DNA of 64,000 bases from Streptococcus taonis (GCF_029948085.1 NZ_JARZZP010000003.1:1-64000), one strand, 5' to 3'; positions 12,706-21,872 are shown, numbered from the stretch's first letter. Made by a program: numbers and translations. Notes: generated from the sequence alone by a model not told the origin.

Positions 12706-13413
12706 CTAGTCTTTCTCAATCATGCTTTTAGCAATCTTCAAGTCTGTAACTGTTGTAATTTTAAGGTTTGAGTATTCACCTTTTGCCAAGGCAACATCTT
12801 TACCCTTAATGACAAAGATTTTACATGCATCTGTTAAAATTTCTTTTTCTTCTGCTGATAAAGAACCATACAAATCAATAAAGTCTTTACAACGGAAGGT
12901 TTGAGGTGTTTGTCCTTGATAAAGATGAGCGCGATTTGGAATATCTGTGATGAACTGACCATTTGTACTTTCAACAATGGTATCCACCGCTTCAACCACA
13001 GTATCGACAGCATCATGTTTTTGAGCAAGAGCAATATTGTCTTGAATCATACGAAGTGTGATAAAGGGGCGAACCGAATCATGCGTTACCACGATATCAT
13101 CTTCTGTCAGTGGACGATAAGCATCAATAGCTTCAATAATTTTTTCAATACTAGAATTACGATCCGCACCACCTTTTGTGATGATGATACGATCCTTATG
13201 AAGCGGAAGGAATTTTTCAACTAAATCTTCTGCGTGTGTAACCCAGTCACCATGAACTCCAACTACAATCTTTTCAATACTTGGTTCCAAGACAAATTTT
13301 TCAATAGTATGAATCAAGATTGGGCGATCTCCCAACTCAAGAAATTGTTTTGGTAAATTACTAATCCCCATGCGCGTGCCAGTTCCACCTGCTAAAATTC
13401 CAGCGTAGATCAT
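12706..13413 (-). CDS. tarI: D-ribitol-5-phosphate cytidylyltransferase
   Basis: TarI forms CDP-ribitol from ribitol 5-phosphate and CTP for ribitol-containing teichoic acid. The 235-residue IspD-type protein has GGTGTRMGISNLPKQFLEL (about 9-27) and the HDSVRPF motif near 109-115. It is the first gene of the choline/ribitol operon and is preceded by two candidate promoters, one with a CiaR box. Confidence 0.95.
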   Translation of the reverse strand: MIYAGILAGGTGTRMGISNLPKQFLELGDRPILIHTIEKFVLEPSIEKIVVGVHGDWVTHAEDLVEKFLPLHKDRIIITKGGADRNSSIEKIIEAIDAYRPLTEDDIVVTHDSVRPFITLRMIQDNIALAQKHDAVDTVVEAVDTIVESTNGQFITDIPNRAHLYQGQTPQTFRCKDFIDLYGSLSAEEKEILTDACKIFVIKGKDVALAKGEYSNLKITTVTDLKIAKSMIEKD

Positions 13414-13456
13414 TTTAATACTCCTTTAGTTTGTTCTAAAAAACTCATTCTTTACC

Positions 13457-13485
13457 ATTATATCACAACCTAGCCCTTTATCGAA
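13457..13485 (-). promoter_or_regulatory. Proximal promoter of tarI-licC operon
   Basis: A perfect TATAAT (13457-13462, minus) lies 44 bases upstream of the tarI start. The best -35 at 17-base spacing is TTCGAT, which is weak. Confidence 0.6.
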
Positions 13486-13606
13486 ATAAATACTAGAATT
13501 CTCTAGCCAGAAAGAGGGTTGTTACATACTTTTTGGGAAGGTATCTTGAATGATAAAAAGTAGGTTTTCAAATCCATCTTTCCATTAATATAGAGTTCTT
13601 CAGAAT

Positions 13607-13634
13607 ATTATAGAAACCTTAAAGAAACCTTAAA
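13607..13634 (-). promoter_or_regulatory. CiaR box with -10 element, distal promoter of tarI-licC operon
   Basis: The minus strand reads TTTAAG-GTTTC-TTTAAG, a perfect CiaR direct repeat with 5-base spacing (13618-13634), followed five bases later by TATAAT (13607-13612). It lies downstream of the tat-operon terminator and about 190 bases before tarI. The lic operon is a known CiaRH target in pneumococcus, so two promoters, one CiaR-controlled, are expected here. Confidence 0.85.
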
Positions 13635-13639
13635 CCAAA

Positions 13640-13697
13640 TAAAAAGAGTTGAGAATATTTGCCAGAGATAATTCCAAGCTAACAATTCTCAACTCTA
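13640..13697 (-). terminator. Terminator of the efe-tat operon
   Basis: A perfect 12-bp stem, agagttgagaat (13645-13656) with attctcaactct (13685-13696), is followed on the minus strand by TTTTTATTT. It lies 17 bases after the tatA stop. Confidence 0.88.
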
Positions 13698-13713
13698 TTC
13701 AATCATTTTTCGT

Positions 13714-13881
13714 TTATTTTTCTTCTTGCTCACCGATGCCCTTAACGGCTTTCTTAAACTCGGCAAGCATTTTTCCTACTGACTCGCCTAACTCTGGTAA
13801 GCGTTTTGGCCCAAAAATCAATAGTGCTCCAAGAACAATGACTATCAAGCCTGGTGCACCAATATCACGTAAGATTCCCAT
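13714..13881 (-). CDS. tatA: Sec-independent translocase protein TatA
   Basis: This 55-residue protein begins MGILRDIGAPGLIVIVLGAL, with one membrane segment (about 9-23), the FGPKRLPELG hinge (23-32) and an amphipathic helix ending in EQEEK. TatA oligomerises to form the conduit for folded Tat substrates. Its start lies inside the end of tatC (17-base overlap). The likely cargo is EfeB, encoded three genes upstream in the same operon. Confidence 0.95.
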   Translation of the reverse strand: MGILRDIGAPGLIVIVLGALLIFGPKRLPELGESVGKMLAEFKKAVKGIGEQEEK

Positions 13882-14599
13882 TTTTTTCTCCTTTCCTTTT
13901 TCTCTTAATTATCCATTTACTAATAGCGATACTAACCTCATACAATAAGATTAAAGGAACAGTCATCGCTAAATCGCTAATAAAATCGGCCGGCGTCAAT
14001 ATAACTGCCAATACCAATAAAATGAAGTAAGCATAACGTCTATAAGAAATGAGTAGGCCAGGTCCAATCAAACCAATTGAGGTAAAAAAAGCAATGATAA
14101 CTGGCAATTCAAAGATAAACGCTAGTGGTACAGTTGTTTGAAAGACAAAGGCTAGATAATTTTGTGCTGTCAGTTGCGTCTCAAATAAGTTTTCACCTAG
14201 TCCCAGTAAGACCTGAAGTATAGCTGGTGTTACAAAATAAAAGCCAAAGGCTAATCCCAAGATAAAACAAAGGAAAGTTGCAGGGATATAAGCAAAAATC
14301 GCTCCTGCTTCTTCAGTTTTAAGGGCTGGTCGAACAAAACTCCAGACTTGATAGACCGTAAAAGGTAAGGTAAGGCTAAAGGCCATTAAACTTGCTAAAC
14401 GGAGATAAATCCATAAAATATCATTCGGCCCCAAGACGATTAACTTCTGACTAAAACCTTGTGTGATATACTGATAAACCTGATCAGCAAATAATAGTGA
14501 AACGCAGAATACTAGAAAGAAGCAAACAACTACTGCTAGCAATCTCTTTCTAAATTCTAGCAAATGTTCAATAATTGTCAATTCCTTTTGATCCATCAC
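13865..14599 (-). CDS. tatC: Sec-independent translocase protein TatC
   Basis: TatC is the receptor for twin-arginine signal peptides. The 244-residue protein has the N-terminal cytosolic segment EHLLEFRKRLL and six hydrophobic helices. It overlaps efeU by 4 bases and tatA by 17, so it belongs to the iron operon. Streptococci with this arrangement use a minimal TatAC system. Confidence 0.95.
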   Translation of the reverse strand: MMDQKELTIIEHLLEFRKRLLAVVVCFFLVFCVSLLFADQVYQYITQGFSQKLIVLGPNDILWIYLRLASLMAFSLTLPFTVYQVWSFVRPALKTEEAGAIFAYIPATFLCFILGLAFGFYFVTPAILQVLLGLGENLFETQLTAQNYLAFVFQTTVPLAFIFELPVIIAFFTSIGLIGPGLLISYRRYAYFILLVLAVILTPADFISDLAMTVPLILLYEVSIAISKWIIKRKRKGEKNGNLT

Positions 14600-16284
14600 T
14601 TTTCACCCTGTCTAATGGTAATTAGAAAGACTACGAGGATAAAGAGAGTCTGACCTGCTACCCCTTCCCAACTAGGGTAAATTCCCAATATATCAATACT
14701 TGGTATTCCTGAGAGCAGATGGTTTGGAATCATATTTGTCAACTGTAAGGCATGGATACTGACTCCCGTCATCTTAAAGGCTAAGGCATAAATCATCCAA
14801 GTCAGGATGAAGAAAAACTTATGAGGCAGGAAAAATTGACTAGCCTTGTTCATCACAAAGGCAATCACGACTAAAACTGAGAGGGCTAGAGAAATTCCTA
14901 GGACAAAATCAAAACTAGAAATCCTTGGCAGAATCCCCACATAGAATAAAATCGTCTCAGCACCTTCACGGAACACGGCTAGAAAACTCAGAGCAAACAT
15001 AGAAAAGAACGATCCTGTTTTCGTGACAGTTTGCATCTGCGATTCCATAAAAGCATTCCATTTTTTAACAGAGGATTTGCTATGAAGCCAAATACCGATT
15101 AAAATCATCATGATAACCGCAAAAATCCCGACTCCACCTTCGATGATTTCACGGTTAGTTCCTGAGGTAACTGCTGGAAAGGCAACCTGTAGGATATAGG
15201 CAATTAAAAGACTAGCAACTATACCCGCAAATGCACCACCATAGACCCACTTGAGTCCCTTTCTCATCCTGGCAGCTTTCAAAGTTGTCACAAGCGCCAT
15301 GACAATCAAGAGGGCTTCTATACCTTCTCGGAGCAAGATGAGCATGGCGTCAAATGCATTATAGGAAGCGCTAGTATCAATTTGAGATAGCTCTGCAATC
15401 AAGCTAGAAAGCTTTTCTTGATATTCACTTTCCTTTCCCTTAACCATGATGACAGGACTCTCACTTTCAACCTTAGTATAAAGCGAAGGATTGGTTGTAC
15501 TTACAGAACCCTCGATAGTGGGCCAAATAGTAATAAACTCCTTCATCGTTGCAGCTGCTTCGCTATCTTGACCAGCTTGAAATTGAGCCAAGGCCTTTTC
15601 TAAAAGATCAATTCCATCCTTAAGGGTCAGATTCGAAGATGTCGTCGCAACTTCTGTACCTTCAACAAAGTTAGAAATGGCTTTTTTCAAATCATCAAAC
15701 GATGCCTGAATAGTATCAAAGTTAGTTGGTTCAGTCTCAATGCTACTACGCAGAAAGGAAATAGCTGTTTCCACTTGCCCATAATGAGCTGTACTATGGT
15801 CGCGAACCACTGCTTCATTGATGGTCCAAGTTGAATTCATTTTTTTATAGGCTTCTCTTACTGCTTCCAGTTCTTGAGAAGCAATTGCCTTGTCTAAGGC
15901 TTCAAAACGAGGTTCTAAGCGACTTACAAGTTTCTCTTTTTCTGCATCAAGGTCGACTGGATTTTGCTCTTTCTCAAATGTCAAAAGGGCTAAAGAAATC
16001 TGAGTTAGCTGGTCTTCGGTAATATCATCAGTTAAGACTAACCTTTCTTGAACTTGTCGTCCTGCTTCAGAGTCAGAATTCTCGACTTTCTCGAAATCTT
16101 TGGTCATTTCATCGATTAGTTTTCTAGCCTGATCTTGTTTGCCTTCTTTAACAACTTTAGTTGCATCAGCTATTTTCACAAAGTAAGGACTCAAATTTTC
16201 CTTAGCTCCTACCGGAAAAATCAACAAGAAGAAACAAGCAAATAGGAGGATAATACTTTTAGGATTCCAATAATTTCTGCCCAA
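14596..16284 (-). CDS. efeU: FTR1-family iron permease EfeU
   Basis: This iron permease takes iron across the membrane together with EfeO and EfeB. The 562 residues comprise a signal-like N-terminus, an extracytoplasmic helical domain to about 300, and then a seven-helix FTR1 domain with two REGxE motifs (REGIEALLIV near 317 and REGAETILF near 445). The proposed start is a TTG at 16284 preceded by GGGAGG, which overlaps efeB by 26 bases. Long N-terminal domains are common in Firmicute versions. Confidence 0.93.
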   Translation of the reverse strand: MGRNYWNPKSIILLFACFFLLIFPVGAKENLSPYFVKIADATKVVKEGKQDQARKLIDEMTKDFEKVENSDSEAGRQVQERLVLTDDITEDQLTQISLALLTFEKEQNPVDLDAEKEKLVSRLEPRFEALDKAIASQELEAVREAYKKMNSTWTINEAVVRDHSTAHYGQVETAISFLRSSIETEPTNFDTIQASFDDLKKAISNFVEGTEVATTSSNLTLKDGIDLLEKALAQFQAGQDSEAAATMKEFITIWPTIEGSVSTTNPSLYTKVESESPVIMVKGKESEYQEKLSSLIAELSQIDTSASYNAFDAMLILLREGIEALLIVMALVTTLKAARMRKGLKWVYGGAFAGIVASLLIAYILQVAFPAVTSGTNREIIEGGVGIFAVIMMILIGIWLHSKSSVKKWNAFMESQMQTVTKTGSFFSMFALSFLAVFREGAETILFYVGILPRISSFDFVLGISLALSVLVVIAFVMNKASQFFLPHKFFFILTWMIYALAFKMTGVSIHALQLTNMIPNHLLSGIPSIDILGIYPSWEGVAGQTLFILVVFLITIRQGEK

Positions 16285-17473
16285 TGTAACCTCCCTTCTC
16301 TACACCACCAAAACAGGCAAAAAGTCCACTGCCTATATGGGTAACGTATTCATTCATTTTATCCGTAGCACCTAGATTGGTCTGCACCTTAACAAAGTTA
16401 TCTGGGTCCTTTTGGAAGGAAATAAAGAGCAAACCAGTATCAAACTGACCTGTCTTTTCATCAATTCCATCAGAATAAGAATAAGAGCGACGCAGGAGAG
16501 GCTTATCCACTTCTTTAGCTAAACGTACATGAGAATCATCAGGAAGAAGGCTTAAATCAACCTCATCAAATTCGTTCTTCTTGCCAAAGGGAGCGCCACT
16601 TTCTTTATAACGACCAAAGGTATTTTCTTGTTCCTCGAGATTGGTTCGATCCCAAGTATCTAGGAACATCTGGATGCGACGAACGGCCATGTAAGAACCA
16701 TTTTCCATCCAATCCTTACTGTCAGCCCAAACAACCTGATCAAATTCTTTCTCAGTAGTGACATTAGCAGTCCCATCTTTAAAACCAAAGAGATTACGAG
16801 GAGTTTCCATACGATTGCCAATAGCTGCAAAACCAGATTGGCTCCAACGAAGAGTAACGGCATTCCTTCCCTTTCGGATAAGGTTACGAACAGCATGGAA
16901 GGCAACTTGCTCGTCATCTGCACAAGCTTGAATGACGATATCTCCACCCGTGTACTTTTCTCGTAACTGTTCCTTTGGAAAAGGAGGCAAATCTCTAAAA
17001 AGTTTTGGACGTTTGTTCTCTAGTTTCATCTTTTCTAGGAAGCTAGCCGAAACTCCAAAGGTCAATGTCAAACGATGAGGATTAAGCCCAACTGTTTCTC
17101 CAGTATCACTTGGAGGTAAGAGGCTATTGTTACCATCTTTTTTAACCAATTCTCCTTCTACAAGTTTGGCACTATAATCAGTCCAATCTTTAAATAACTG
17201 GATGATTTTCTCTTTGTCGGTTGTATGCAAATCTAAAACCACAAAATAAATGTTTTTCTGCATAACAGTTGTAATGCCAGCTTGGTGTTTGCCGTAGAAG
17301 GCTATCTTTTCATCCCCGTACGAGATTTTCTCCTGACCATCAAGCTTAGGTGCGAAAAAAGCAGAAGCACCGGAGAGACCAAGTGCGAGACCAGCACCTC
17401 CAATACCTGCTTTTTTTAGAAATTCTCGACGGTCCATTTTTTGTTCAAAAAATTTTTCGCCTTTGTTTGTCAT
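16259..17473 (-). CDS. efeB: Dyp-type haem peroxidase EfeB, Tat-exported
   Basis: EfeB is an extracytoplasmic haem peroxidase that assists ferrous iron uptake by oxidation. The N-terminus has a twin-arginine signal (MDRREFLKKAG, about 13-23, then a hydrophobic AGLALGLSGASAFF run). The Dyp signature GFKDGT is near 226-231, and the C-terminal half retains the RRSYSYSDG region. The length of 404 residues fits the family. The only Tat signal I noticed in the window sits in the same operon as tatAC. Confidence 0.94.
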   Translation of the reverse strand: MTNKGEKFFEQKMDRREFLKKAGIGGAGLALGLSGASAFFAPKLDGQEKISYGDEKIAFYGKHQAGITTVMQKNIYFVVLDLHTTDKEKIIQLFKDWTDYSAKLVEGELVKKDGNNSLLPPSDTGETVGLNPHRLTLTFGVSASFLEKMKLENKRPKLFRDLPPFPKEQLREKYTGGDIVIQACADDEQVAFHAVRNLIRKGRNAVTLRWSQSGFAAIGNRMETPRNLFGFKDGTANVTTEKEFDQVVWADSKDWMENGSYMAVRRIQMFLDTWDRTNLEEQENTFGRYKESGAPFGKKNEFDEVDLSLLPDDSHVRLAKEVDKPLLRRSYSYSDGIDEKTGQFDTGLLFISFQKDPDNFVKVQTNLGATDKMNEYVTHIGSGLFACFGGVEKGGYIGQKLLES

Positions 17474-17478
17474 ATTAC

Positions 17479-18351
17479 TTATTCTCCACCAAGAAATTTA
17501 CCCATTTGTGATAATGGTTCACCAAGTTTTGTGACTGCTTCAGACAATTCCTTGGTATCCTCTTTCGTTAAGTCTGTATAGAGCTTATAGTGTTCCTTGT
17601 CCGTCATGTGTTTGTCTAACAAACTATTAACAGATTTGAAATCTTCTTCTAACTCTTTAACCAGAGCTGCATCTGATTTTTCAAGCAAGGGTTTAAAGAG
17701 TTGGAAAATCTTTTCAGCACCTTGGATATTGGCACGGAAATCATACAAATCTGTATGAGAATAAATCTCCTCTTCACCAGTAATCTTACTTGTCGCTACT
17801 TCATTAAGAAGGTCAACAGCGCCAGTTAGCATAATCTTGTAATCAACATCTACAGTCGCAATCTTAGCCTTTAATTCCTTGATGTCATTTACCAGTTGGT
17901 CACCAAAAACCTCAGTTCCTTTGGTTGTGTTTTCCTCCCAAAGAATGCGCTCGATACGGTGGAAACCAGACCAACCTTCTTCGGTCTTATTTTCATCTAA
18001 GTAGTCTGCTAATCGAAAATCAATCTTCACATCAGATTCTCCGAAGCTCTCTGCAATCGGCTCTGAACGTTCATAAGACATACGGATTAAAGGGTATGCC
18101 TTTTTAGCTTCTTCTAACTTACCATCCTTCAATAGTTGAACAAAACCTTCTGTATCCGTTAAAAGTTTATCAATCTGTTCTTCCACAAATACTTTGTAGT
18201 CACTAGTTGCCTTATCCAATAGTTTTTGGTTATCTTCTGACAATTTTGTAACCTGAGAGGAATCACTTGTAGTTGACGATTGTTCAAAACGAACTGCACA
18301 AGCAGATAACAACAATGCCGAAGATAAAAGGATAAAACCAAGTTTTTTCAT
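17479..18351 (-). CDS. efeO: EfeO/EfeM iron-binding lipoprotein (imelysin/M75)
   Basis: This 290-residue lipoprotein has the signal peptide and lipobox LLSAC (Cys near residue 18) and an imelysin-like helical domain with FHRIERILWE (GxHxxE-type metal site, about 134-143). It should capture iron outside the membrane for EfeU. It is the first gene of the operon and follows a good promoter. It lacks the N-terminal cupredoxin domain, so it is of the shorter EfeM class. Confidence 0.92.
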   Translation of the reverse strand: MKKLGFILLSSALLLSACAVRFEQSSTTSDSSQVTKLSEDNQKLLDKATSDYKVFVEEQIDKLLTDTEGFVQLLKDGKLEEAKKAYPLIRMSYERSEPIAESFGESDVKIDFRLADYLDENKTEEGWSGFHRIERILWEENTTKGTEVFGDQLVNDIKELKAKIATVDVDYKIMLTGAVDLLNEVATSKITGEEEIYSHTDLYDFRANIQGAEKIFQLFKPLLEKSDAALVKELEEDFKSVNSLLDKHMTDKEHYKLYTDLTKEDTKELSEAVTKLGEPLSQMGKFLGGE

Positions 18352-18394
18352 TAAATACTCCTATTAAATCACGGGAATCCCATTTTTTAAATTT

Positions 18395-18423
18395 ATTATA
18401 TCATAGTTTTTCTAATTATTCAA
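18395..18423 (-). promoter_or_regulatory. Promoter of efeO-efeB-efeU-tatC-tatA
   Basis: Minus-strand TTGAAT (18418-18423) and TATAAT (18395-18400) are 17 bases apart. The region is AT-rich, and I could not identify a convincing Fur, PerR or MntR operator by eye. Confidence 0.8.
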
Positions 18424-18534
18424 TAAATTGTCAGAAAATTTAATGTTTGGTCCTTTTAAAATTAGAATAGACTTTTCTAGTTAAAATTGTTAAAATAATA
18501 GGGAAAATAAAAGAAAAGGAAGCCATACACTACC

Positions 18535-18834
18535 ATGATGAATATGCAAAACATGATGCGTCAAGCTCAAAAACTTCAAAAACAAATGGAGCAAAGTCAG
18601 GATGAACTTGCTGCTACAGAATTTGTTGGAACCTCTGCCCAAAACCTTGTAACTGCGACACTAACAGGAGACAAGAAAGTTACAAAAATTGATTTCAATC
18701 CAGCAGTTGTTGACCCAGAAGATATTGAAACTCTATCAGATATGACAGTTCAAGCAGTCAATGCTGCTCTTGAACGAATTGATGAAGCAACTAAGAAGAA
18801 ACTAGGTGCTTTTGCTGGTAAATTACCTTTCTAA
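18535..18834 (+). CDS. ybaB: YbaB/EbfC nucleoid-associated protein
   Basis: This 99-residue DNA-binding protein has the usual EbfC length and features: Met/Gln-rich helix [15 protein letters not shown], then [13 protein letters not shown], then the C-terminal helix [13 protein letters not shown]. It is transcribed alone, opposite to both neighbours, with AAAGGA upstream of two adjacent ATGs. Confidence 0.95.
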   Translation: MMNMQNMMRQAQKLQKQMEQSQDELAATEFVGTSAQNLVTATLTGDKKVTKIDFNPAVVDPEDIETLSDMTVQAVNAALERIDEATKKKLGAFAGKLPF

Positions 18835-18843
18835 TAGTATAAA

Positions 18844-18875
18844 AAGAGGCTGATGTTCAATTCAGCCTCTTTTGT
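18844..18875. terminator. Bidirectional terminator between ybaB and the GDPD gene
   Basis: A 9-bp stem agaggctga / tcagcctct (18845-18870) has an A-rich left side and a T-rich right side, so it can terminate ybaB on the plus strand and the converging GDPD gene on the minus strand. Confidence 0.85.
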
Positions 18876-18880
18876 CTTAC

Positions 18881-20644
18881 CTAGAAAGTAAATATTTCTG
18901 CTGCTTTCTTGAGAAGCAAGTCCGTATATTCAGGATCTTCCTGAGCGGTTTCAAGCTCTTCTTTAATTCTTTCTAGATCATCTGTTATCATACCATCAAC
19001 TCCCAAACGTAGGGACTTATCAAAGGATTCCGAACTATTGATTGTCCATACATAGAGTTTTTGTTTTGTATTCCAAAGCTTGGTTACAAAATATTCATCT
19101 AAGGTAGAATATTCCATGGTATAGCCTGTTGCATTCGTTCTTGGAAAAACGGAATTGTAGGGCAGAATGAAATAGACTGGAATTTCCTTATCATACTGAG
19201 TTACTTTTTCAATAACATGATAATCCAAAGATTGCATCTGATGCCCATAGACTTTGATCTTTGCCCCATATTGATCTAGAAAATGATCCATCATTTGGGC
19301 ACTATCTTTTCGACTCGTTTTAATTTCGATCAGCAATTTCTGATGAAGGTCATTGGCACGATTTATATAATCATCAAAGCTGGAAATTTTGGTCTGATAA
19401 CCATTTTCATAAATATCTAATTGCTTCAACTCATCTAAAGTTAAGTCTTGCGGTGTTACATTTAATCCCGCTAAACTTTTTAGGTTAGCATCATGCATCA
19501 TGACAAACTGACCATCCTTGGTTTCCTGCACATCCATCTCAACTAAATCTGGTTTTAACTGAGCTGTTTTTTCTAAGGATTCAACTGTATTTTGGACACC
19601 ATTCCCATTAGAAACTCCTCTGTGAGAGATGACAAGCGGAGGATTGACTACGGGTGCTTCTAGATAAACATAACCCTCAATCGCAAAGAAGACACTGGCG
19701 CACCCCATTACACCCCATCTCATGATATGATCTTTCTTTCGTCTTGGCATAATATCCAACTCCTCACCAGTTAAAAAGGAGGTAAACTTAACCAAGAAGT
19801 AAGTCAAAGCCATATAGTGGATATTTTTAATCAAAATATAGTTCGAAATAGCAAGAATCAAAGATTCTCGATGTGTGAGACCATCTACTAAAAACTGGCC
19901 AACCAATAGTGGGATTAGAAGTAAGTAAAAGAAAAGATTTGTTTTGACAACAATGAGAAAAAGATGCCAAGCGTAAAACCAAAAATGATTCCTGGTTTTT
20001 TCTAGACTGTAGACCACAGCATCCTTAACCGTCATCTTTTCAAAAAAGATTTTTGGTAGAACAAAAACCAACTTAACAGAAACGTATAGGAAGAGAATTG
20101 ACAAGATGATAATACCAAGCCACCATATCCAATACTTGTCTTCCATGTAGGTCTGGATAAAATCAGGTATAACTATTTTATTAAAATAATAAATTTTAAA
20201 AATCTTCCTGATAAACGGAAAAATCATAGCGATATAAACGAAGATAAACAAGGCCTTGGAAAGAGTCAGACGTTTCATGAAGGCTATACTTTCACGAAAG
20301 ACCTTGCGACTATACTCAATCAAGGTTCGTTTTTCATGATAGAGAAGGTGTCGAGCCCCAATGAAGAGAAGACTAATTTGAAAATAGGCTACTAAAAGGT
20401 TAATGGCTATTAAGATTAAAAAACCAAAGCTGACTAAAGGCGCATTTTTGATAATCTCAAAAATGTTATTGTAAGAGATAAACAAATAGCCCGTCTGACT
20501 GAGTAAAAAGCCTGCTATCAATGAGTTCAATGGCAACCAAATATAATCTACCAGCATGAAGATTAGAAAAAATAGAAAGAGGATTTTATCCAGATTTAGG
20601 TAAATCTTTTTAAAACCCAATTTTTTAGGTTTTTCAGGTTTCAT
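18881..20644 (-). CDS. Membrane-anchored glycerophosphodiester phosphodiesterase
   Basis: The 587-residue protein has an N-terminal GDPD-specific membrane domain with about eight hydrophobic segments (to about residue 330) and a C-terminal GDPD catalytic domain with HRGV (about 340), the E and D of EMDVQE, and MMHDAN. It would hydrolyse glycerophosphodiesters, possibly lipid or teichoic-acid derived, at the membrane. It lies 9 bases after the exonuclease gene. Substrate is inferred. Confidence 0.88.
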   Translation of the reverse strand: MKPEKPKKLGFKKIYLNLDKILFLFFLIFMLVDYIWLPLNSLIAGFLLSQTGYLFISYNNIFEIIKNAPLVSFGFLILIAINLLVAYFQISLLFIGARHLLYHEKRTLIEYSRKVFRESIAFMKRLTLSKALFIFVYIAMIFPFIRKIFKIYYFNKIVIPDFIQTYMEDKYWIWWLGIIILSILFLYVSVKLVFVLPKIFFEKMTVKDAVVYSLEKTRNHFWFYAWHLFLIVVKTNLFFYLLLIPLLVGQFLVDGLTHRESLILAISNYILIKNIHYMALTYFLVKFTSFLTGEELDIMPRRKKDHIMRWGVMGCASVFFAIEGYVYLEAPVVNPPLVISHRGVSNGNGVQNTVESLEKTAQLKPDLVEMDVQETKDGQFVMMHDANLKSLAGLNVTPQDLTLDELKQLDIYENGYQTKISSFDDYINRANDLHQKLLIEIKTSRKDSAQMMDHFLDQYGAKIKVYGHQMQSLDYHVIEKVTQYDKEIPVYFILPYNSVFPRTNATGYTMEYSTLDEYFVTKLWNTKQKLYVWTINSSESFDKSLRLGVDGMITDDLERIKEELETAQEDPEYTDLLLKKAAEIFTF

Positions 20645-20652
20645 AAAACCTC

Positions 20653-21243
20653 CTAATCAAACAGCTGTGATAAATCTAAACCACCGAAAGGATTAGAGTT
20701 TAGACTACTCTTGGAGTCCAGTAATATTCTACTTTCATCAGATTCTAGAAAAGCTTCATAAACACGCGCAGTCATTCGCGCATCCTCTAAACTATTATGA
20801 GATTGACCCTTGAATCCAAGAAATTCAGCCACAGTCTGTAACTTGAGATTTGCAATGCCGTGAAGATCAGAACTGCGTCGCTCAAAAGCTTCATCATAGA
20901 GATCAACTAGATATTGGCTACTATAATCCAAACCATGCTCCAATAAAATCGGTAAATCACTCTTGGCTGCATTATATCCAACAAGGGGTAATTCACCTAC
21001 AAAATCTTGAAAATTCTTAAGAACTTCCTCCACCATCGGAGCATCTTTCAAGGTTTCAGAAGTGATACCCGTTAAACCATTGATAAAACTTTTCAATGGT
21101 ACATCCGTATAAACATATGAGTCAAATGCTCCTACTTCTTCACCATCTTTAAAACGGACCGCAGATACCTGAATCAAGTGAGTTTTATCTTGGTGTTTAT
21201 TAAATTCCAAATCAAATGAAATGTAATCTCTTAATTTTTCCAT
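20653..21243 (-). CDS. DnaQ-like 3'-5' exonuclease (DEDDh)
   Basis: The protein has exonuclease motifs I (SFDLEF near residues 9-14), II (GYNAAKSDLPIL) and III (HNSLEDARMT), the last with the DEDDh histidine. It is a stand-alone proofreading-type nuclease, not fused to a polymerase. I chose the ATG at 21243 because AAGGA is well placed for it. An ATG three codons upstream gives 199 residues. Confidence 0.85.
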   Translation of the reverse strand: MEKLRDYISFDLEFNKHQDKTHLIQVSAVRFKDGEEVGAFDSYVYTDVPLKSFINGLTGITSETLKDAPMVEEVLKNFQDFVGELPLVGYNAAKSDLPILLEHGLDYSSQYLVDLYDEAFERRSSDLHGIANLKLQTVAEFLGFKGQSHNSLEDARMTARVYEAFLESDESRILLDSKSSLNSNPFGGLDLSQLFD

Positions 21244-21274
21244 CTTATCCATTCCTTACTGTATTTGTAAAAAG

Positions 21275-21311
21275 AAACTACTTGGTTATACCTAGAAACC
21301 AAGCAGTTTTT
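21275..21311 (-). terminator. Terminator of rocS
   Basis: A stem of about 10 bp, built on actacttggtt paired with aaaccaagcagt, lies 3-40 bases after the rocS stop. On the minus strand a pyrimidine/U-rich tail follows (TTTCTTTTT). Confidence 0.75.
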
Positions 21312-21313
21312 TC

Positions 21314-21805
21314 TTATCCTCCAAATAAGCGAGCAAAGAAGCCTTTCTTCGTTGCTTGTACTTCTTGCTTAGCCTGATCCAACTCCAACTGAAGGGTTTC
21401 TTGGTCCTTCATAGCTTGTAGCGTTAACTGTTGTTGTTGATCCAATTGCTTATCTTTTTCTGCGATTTGACGGTCTTTGACACGCATCTGTTCATCTTTT
21501 TCAGCTAACTGTTTGTCTTTGGCCTTTAATTGCTCATAAAGACGGATGATTTCAGCGTTCTTTTCATCAACAAGAATCTCCATCAATTCACGTTGCTTTA
21601 CATCATCACTAACAGGTTCATCTTCAAAAATGGTCTTTTTGTAGATTTCTTCAAGCTTAATCAAGCCACTGCGAGTTACCACAGTAACTCCTTTATCATT
21701 TTTAGTCGTATCTTCTTCAGGTAATTCCTTGACACGGTTATTGATTGCTTGGCGGGACAAGCCCAAGACCTCAGCAATCTCACTAACAGTCATCTCAATA
21801 CTCAT
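21314..21805 (-). CDS. rocS: Chromosome segregation regulator RocS (DUF536)
   Basis: The 163-residue protein has an N-terminal helix-turn-helix (VSEIAEVLGLSRQAINNRV, about 7-25), a long Lys/Glu/Gln coiled coil with repeated KDKQLAEKDEQ units (about 90-140) and a C-terminal amphipathic helix KKGFFARLFGG. This is the layout of pneumococcal RocS, which binds DNA at one end and the membrane at the other to aid chromosome segregation. It is monocistronic. Confidence 0.88.
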   Translation of the reverse strand: MSIEMTVSEIAEVLGLSRQAINNRVKELPEEDTTKNDKGVTVVTRSGLIKLEEIYKKTIFEDEPVSDDVKQRELMEILVDEKNAEIIRLYEQLKAKDKQLAEKDEQMRVKDRQIAEKDKQLDQQQQLTLQAMKDQETLQLELDQAKQEVQATKKGFFARLFGG

Positions 21806-21843
21806 AATATCCTCTGAAAGTTTTCTAGCTTTTCTTTATTTAA

Positions 21844-21872
21844 ATATTATCATAAGCAAGCAAAACTGTCAA
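21844..21872 (-). promoter_or_regulatory. Promoter of rocS
   Basis: A perfect TTGACA (21867-21872, minus) and TAATAT (21844-21849) are 17 bases apart, 39 bases before the rocS start. Confidence 0.75.

Noticed and set aside
18360-18430. Fur or PerR operator at the efe promoter
   Set aside because: The region is AT-rich, but no palindrome matches the consensus well enough by eye.
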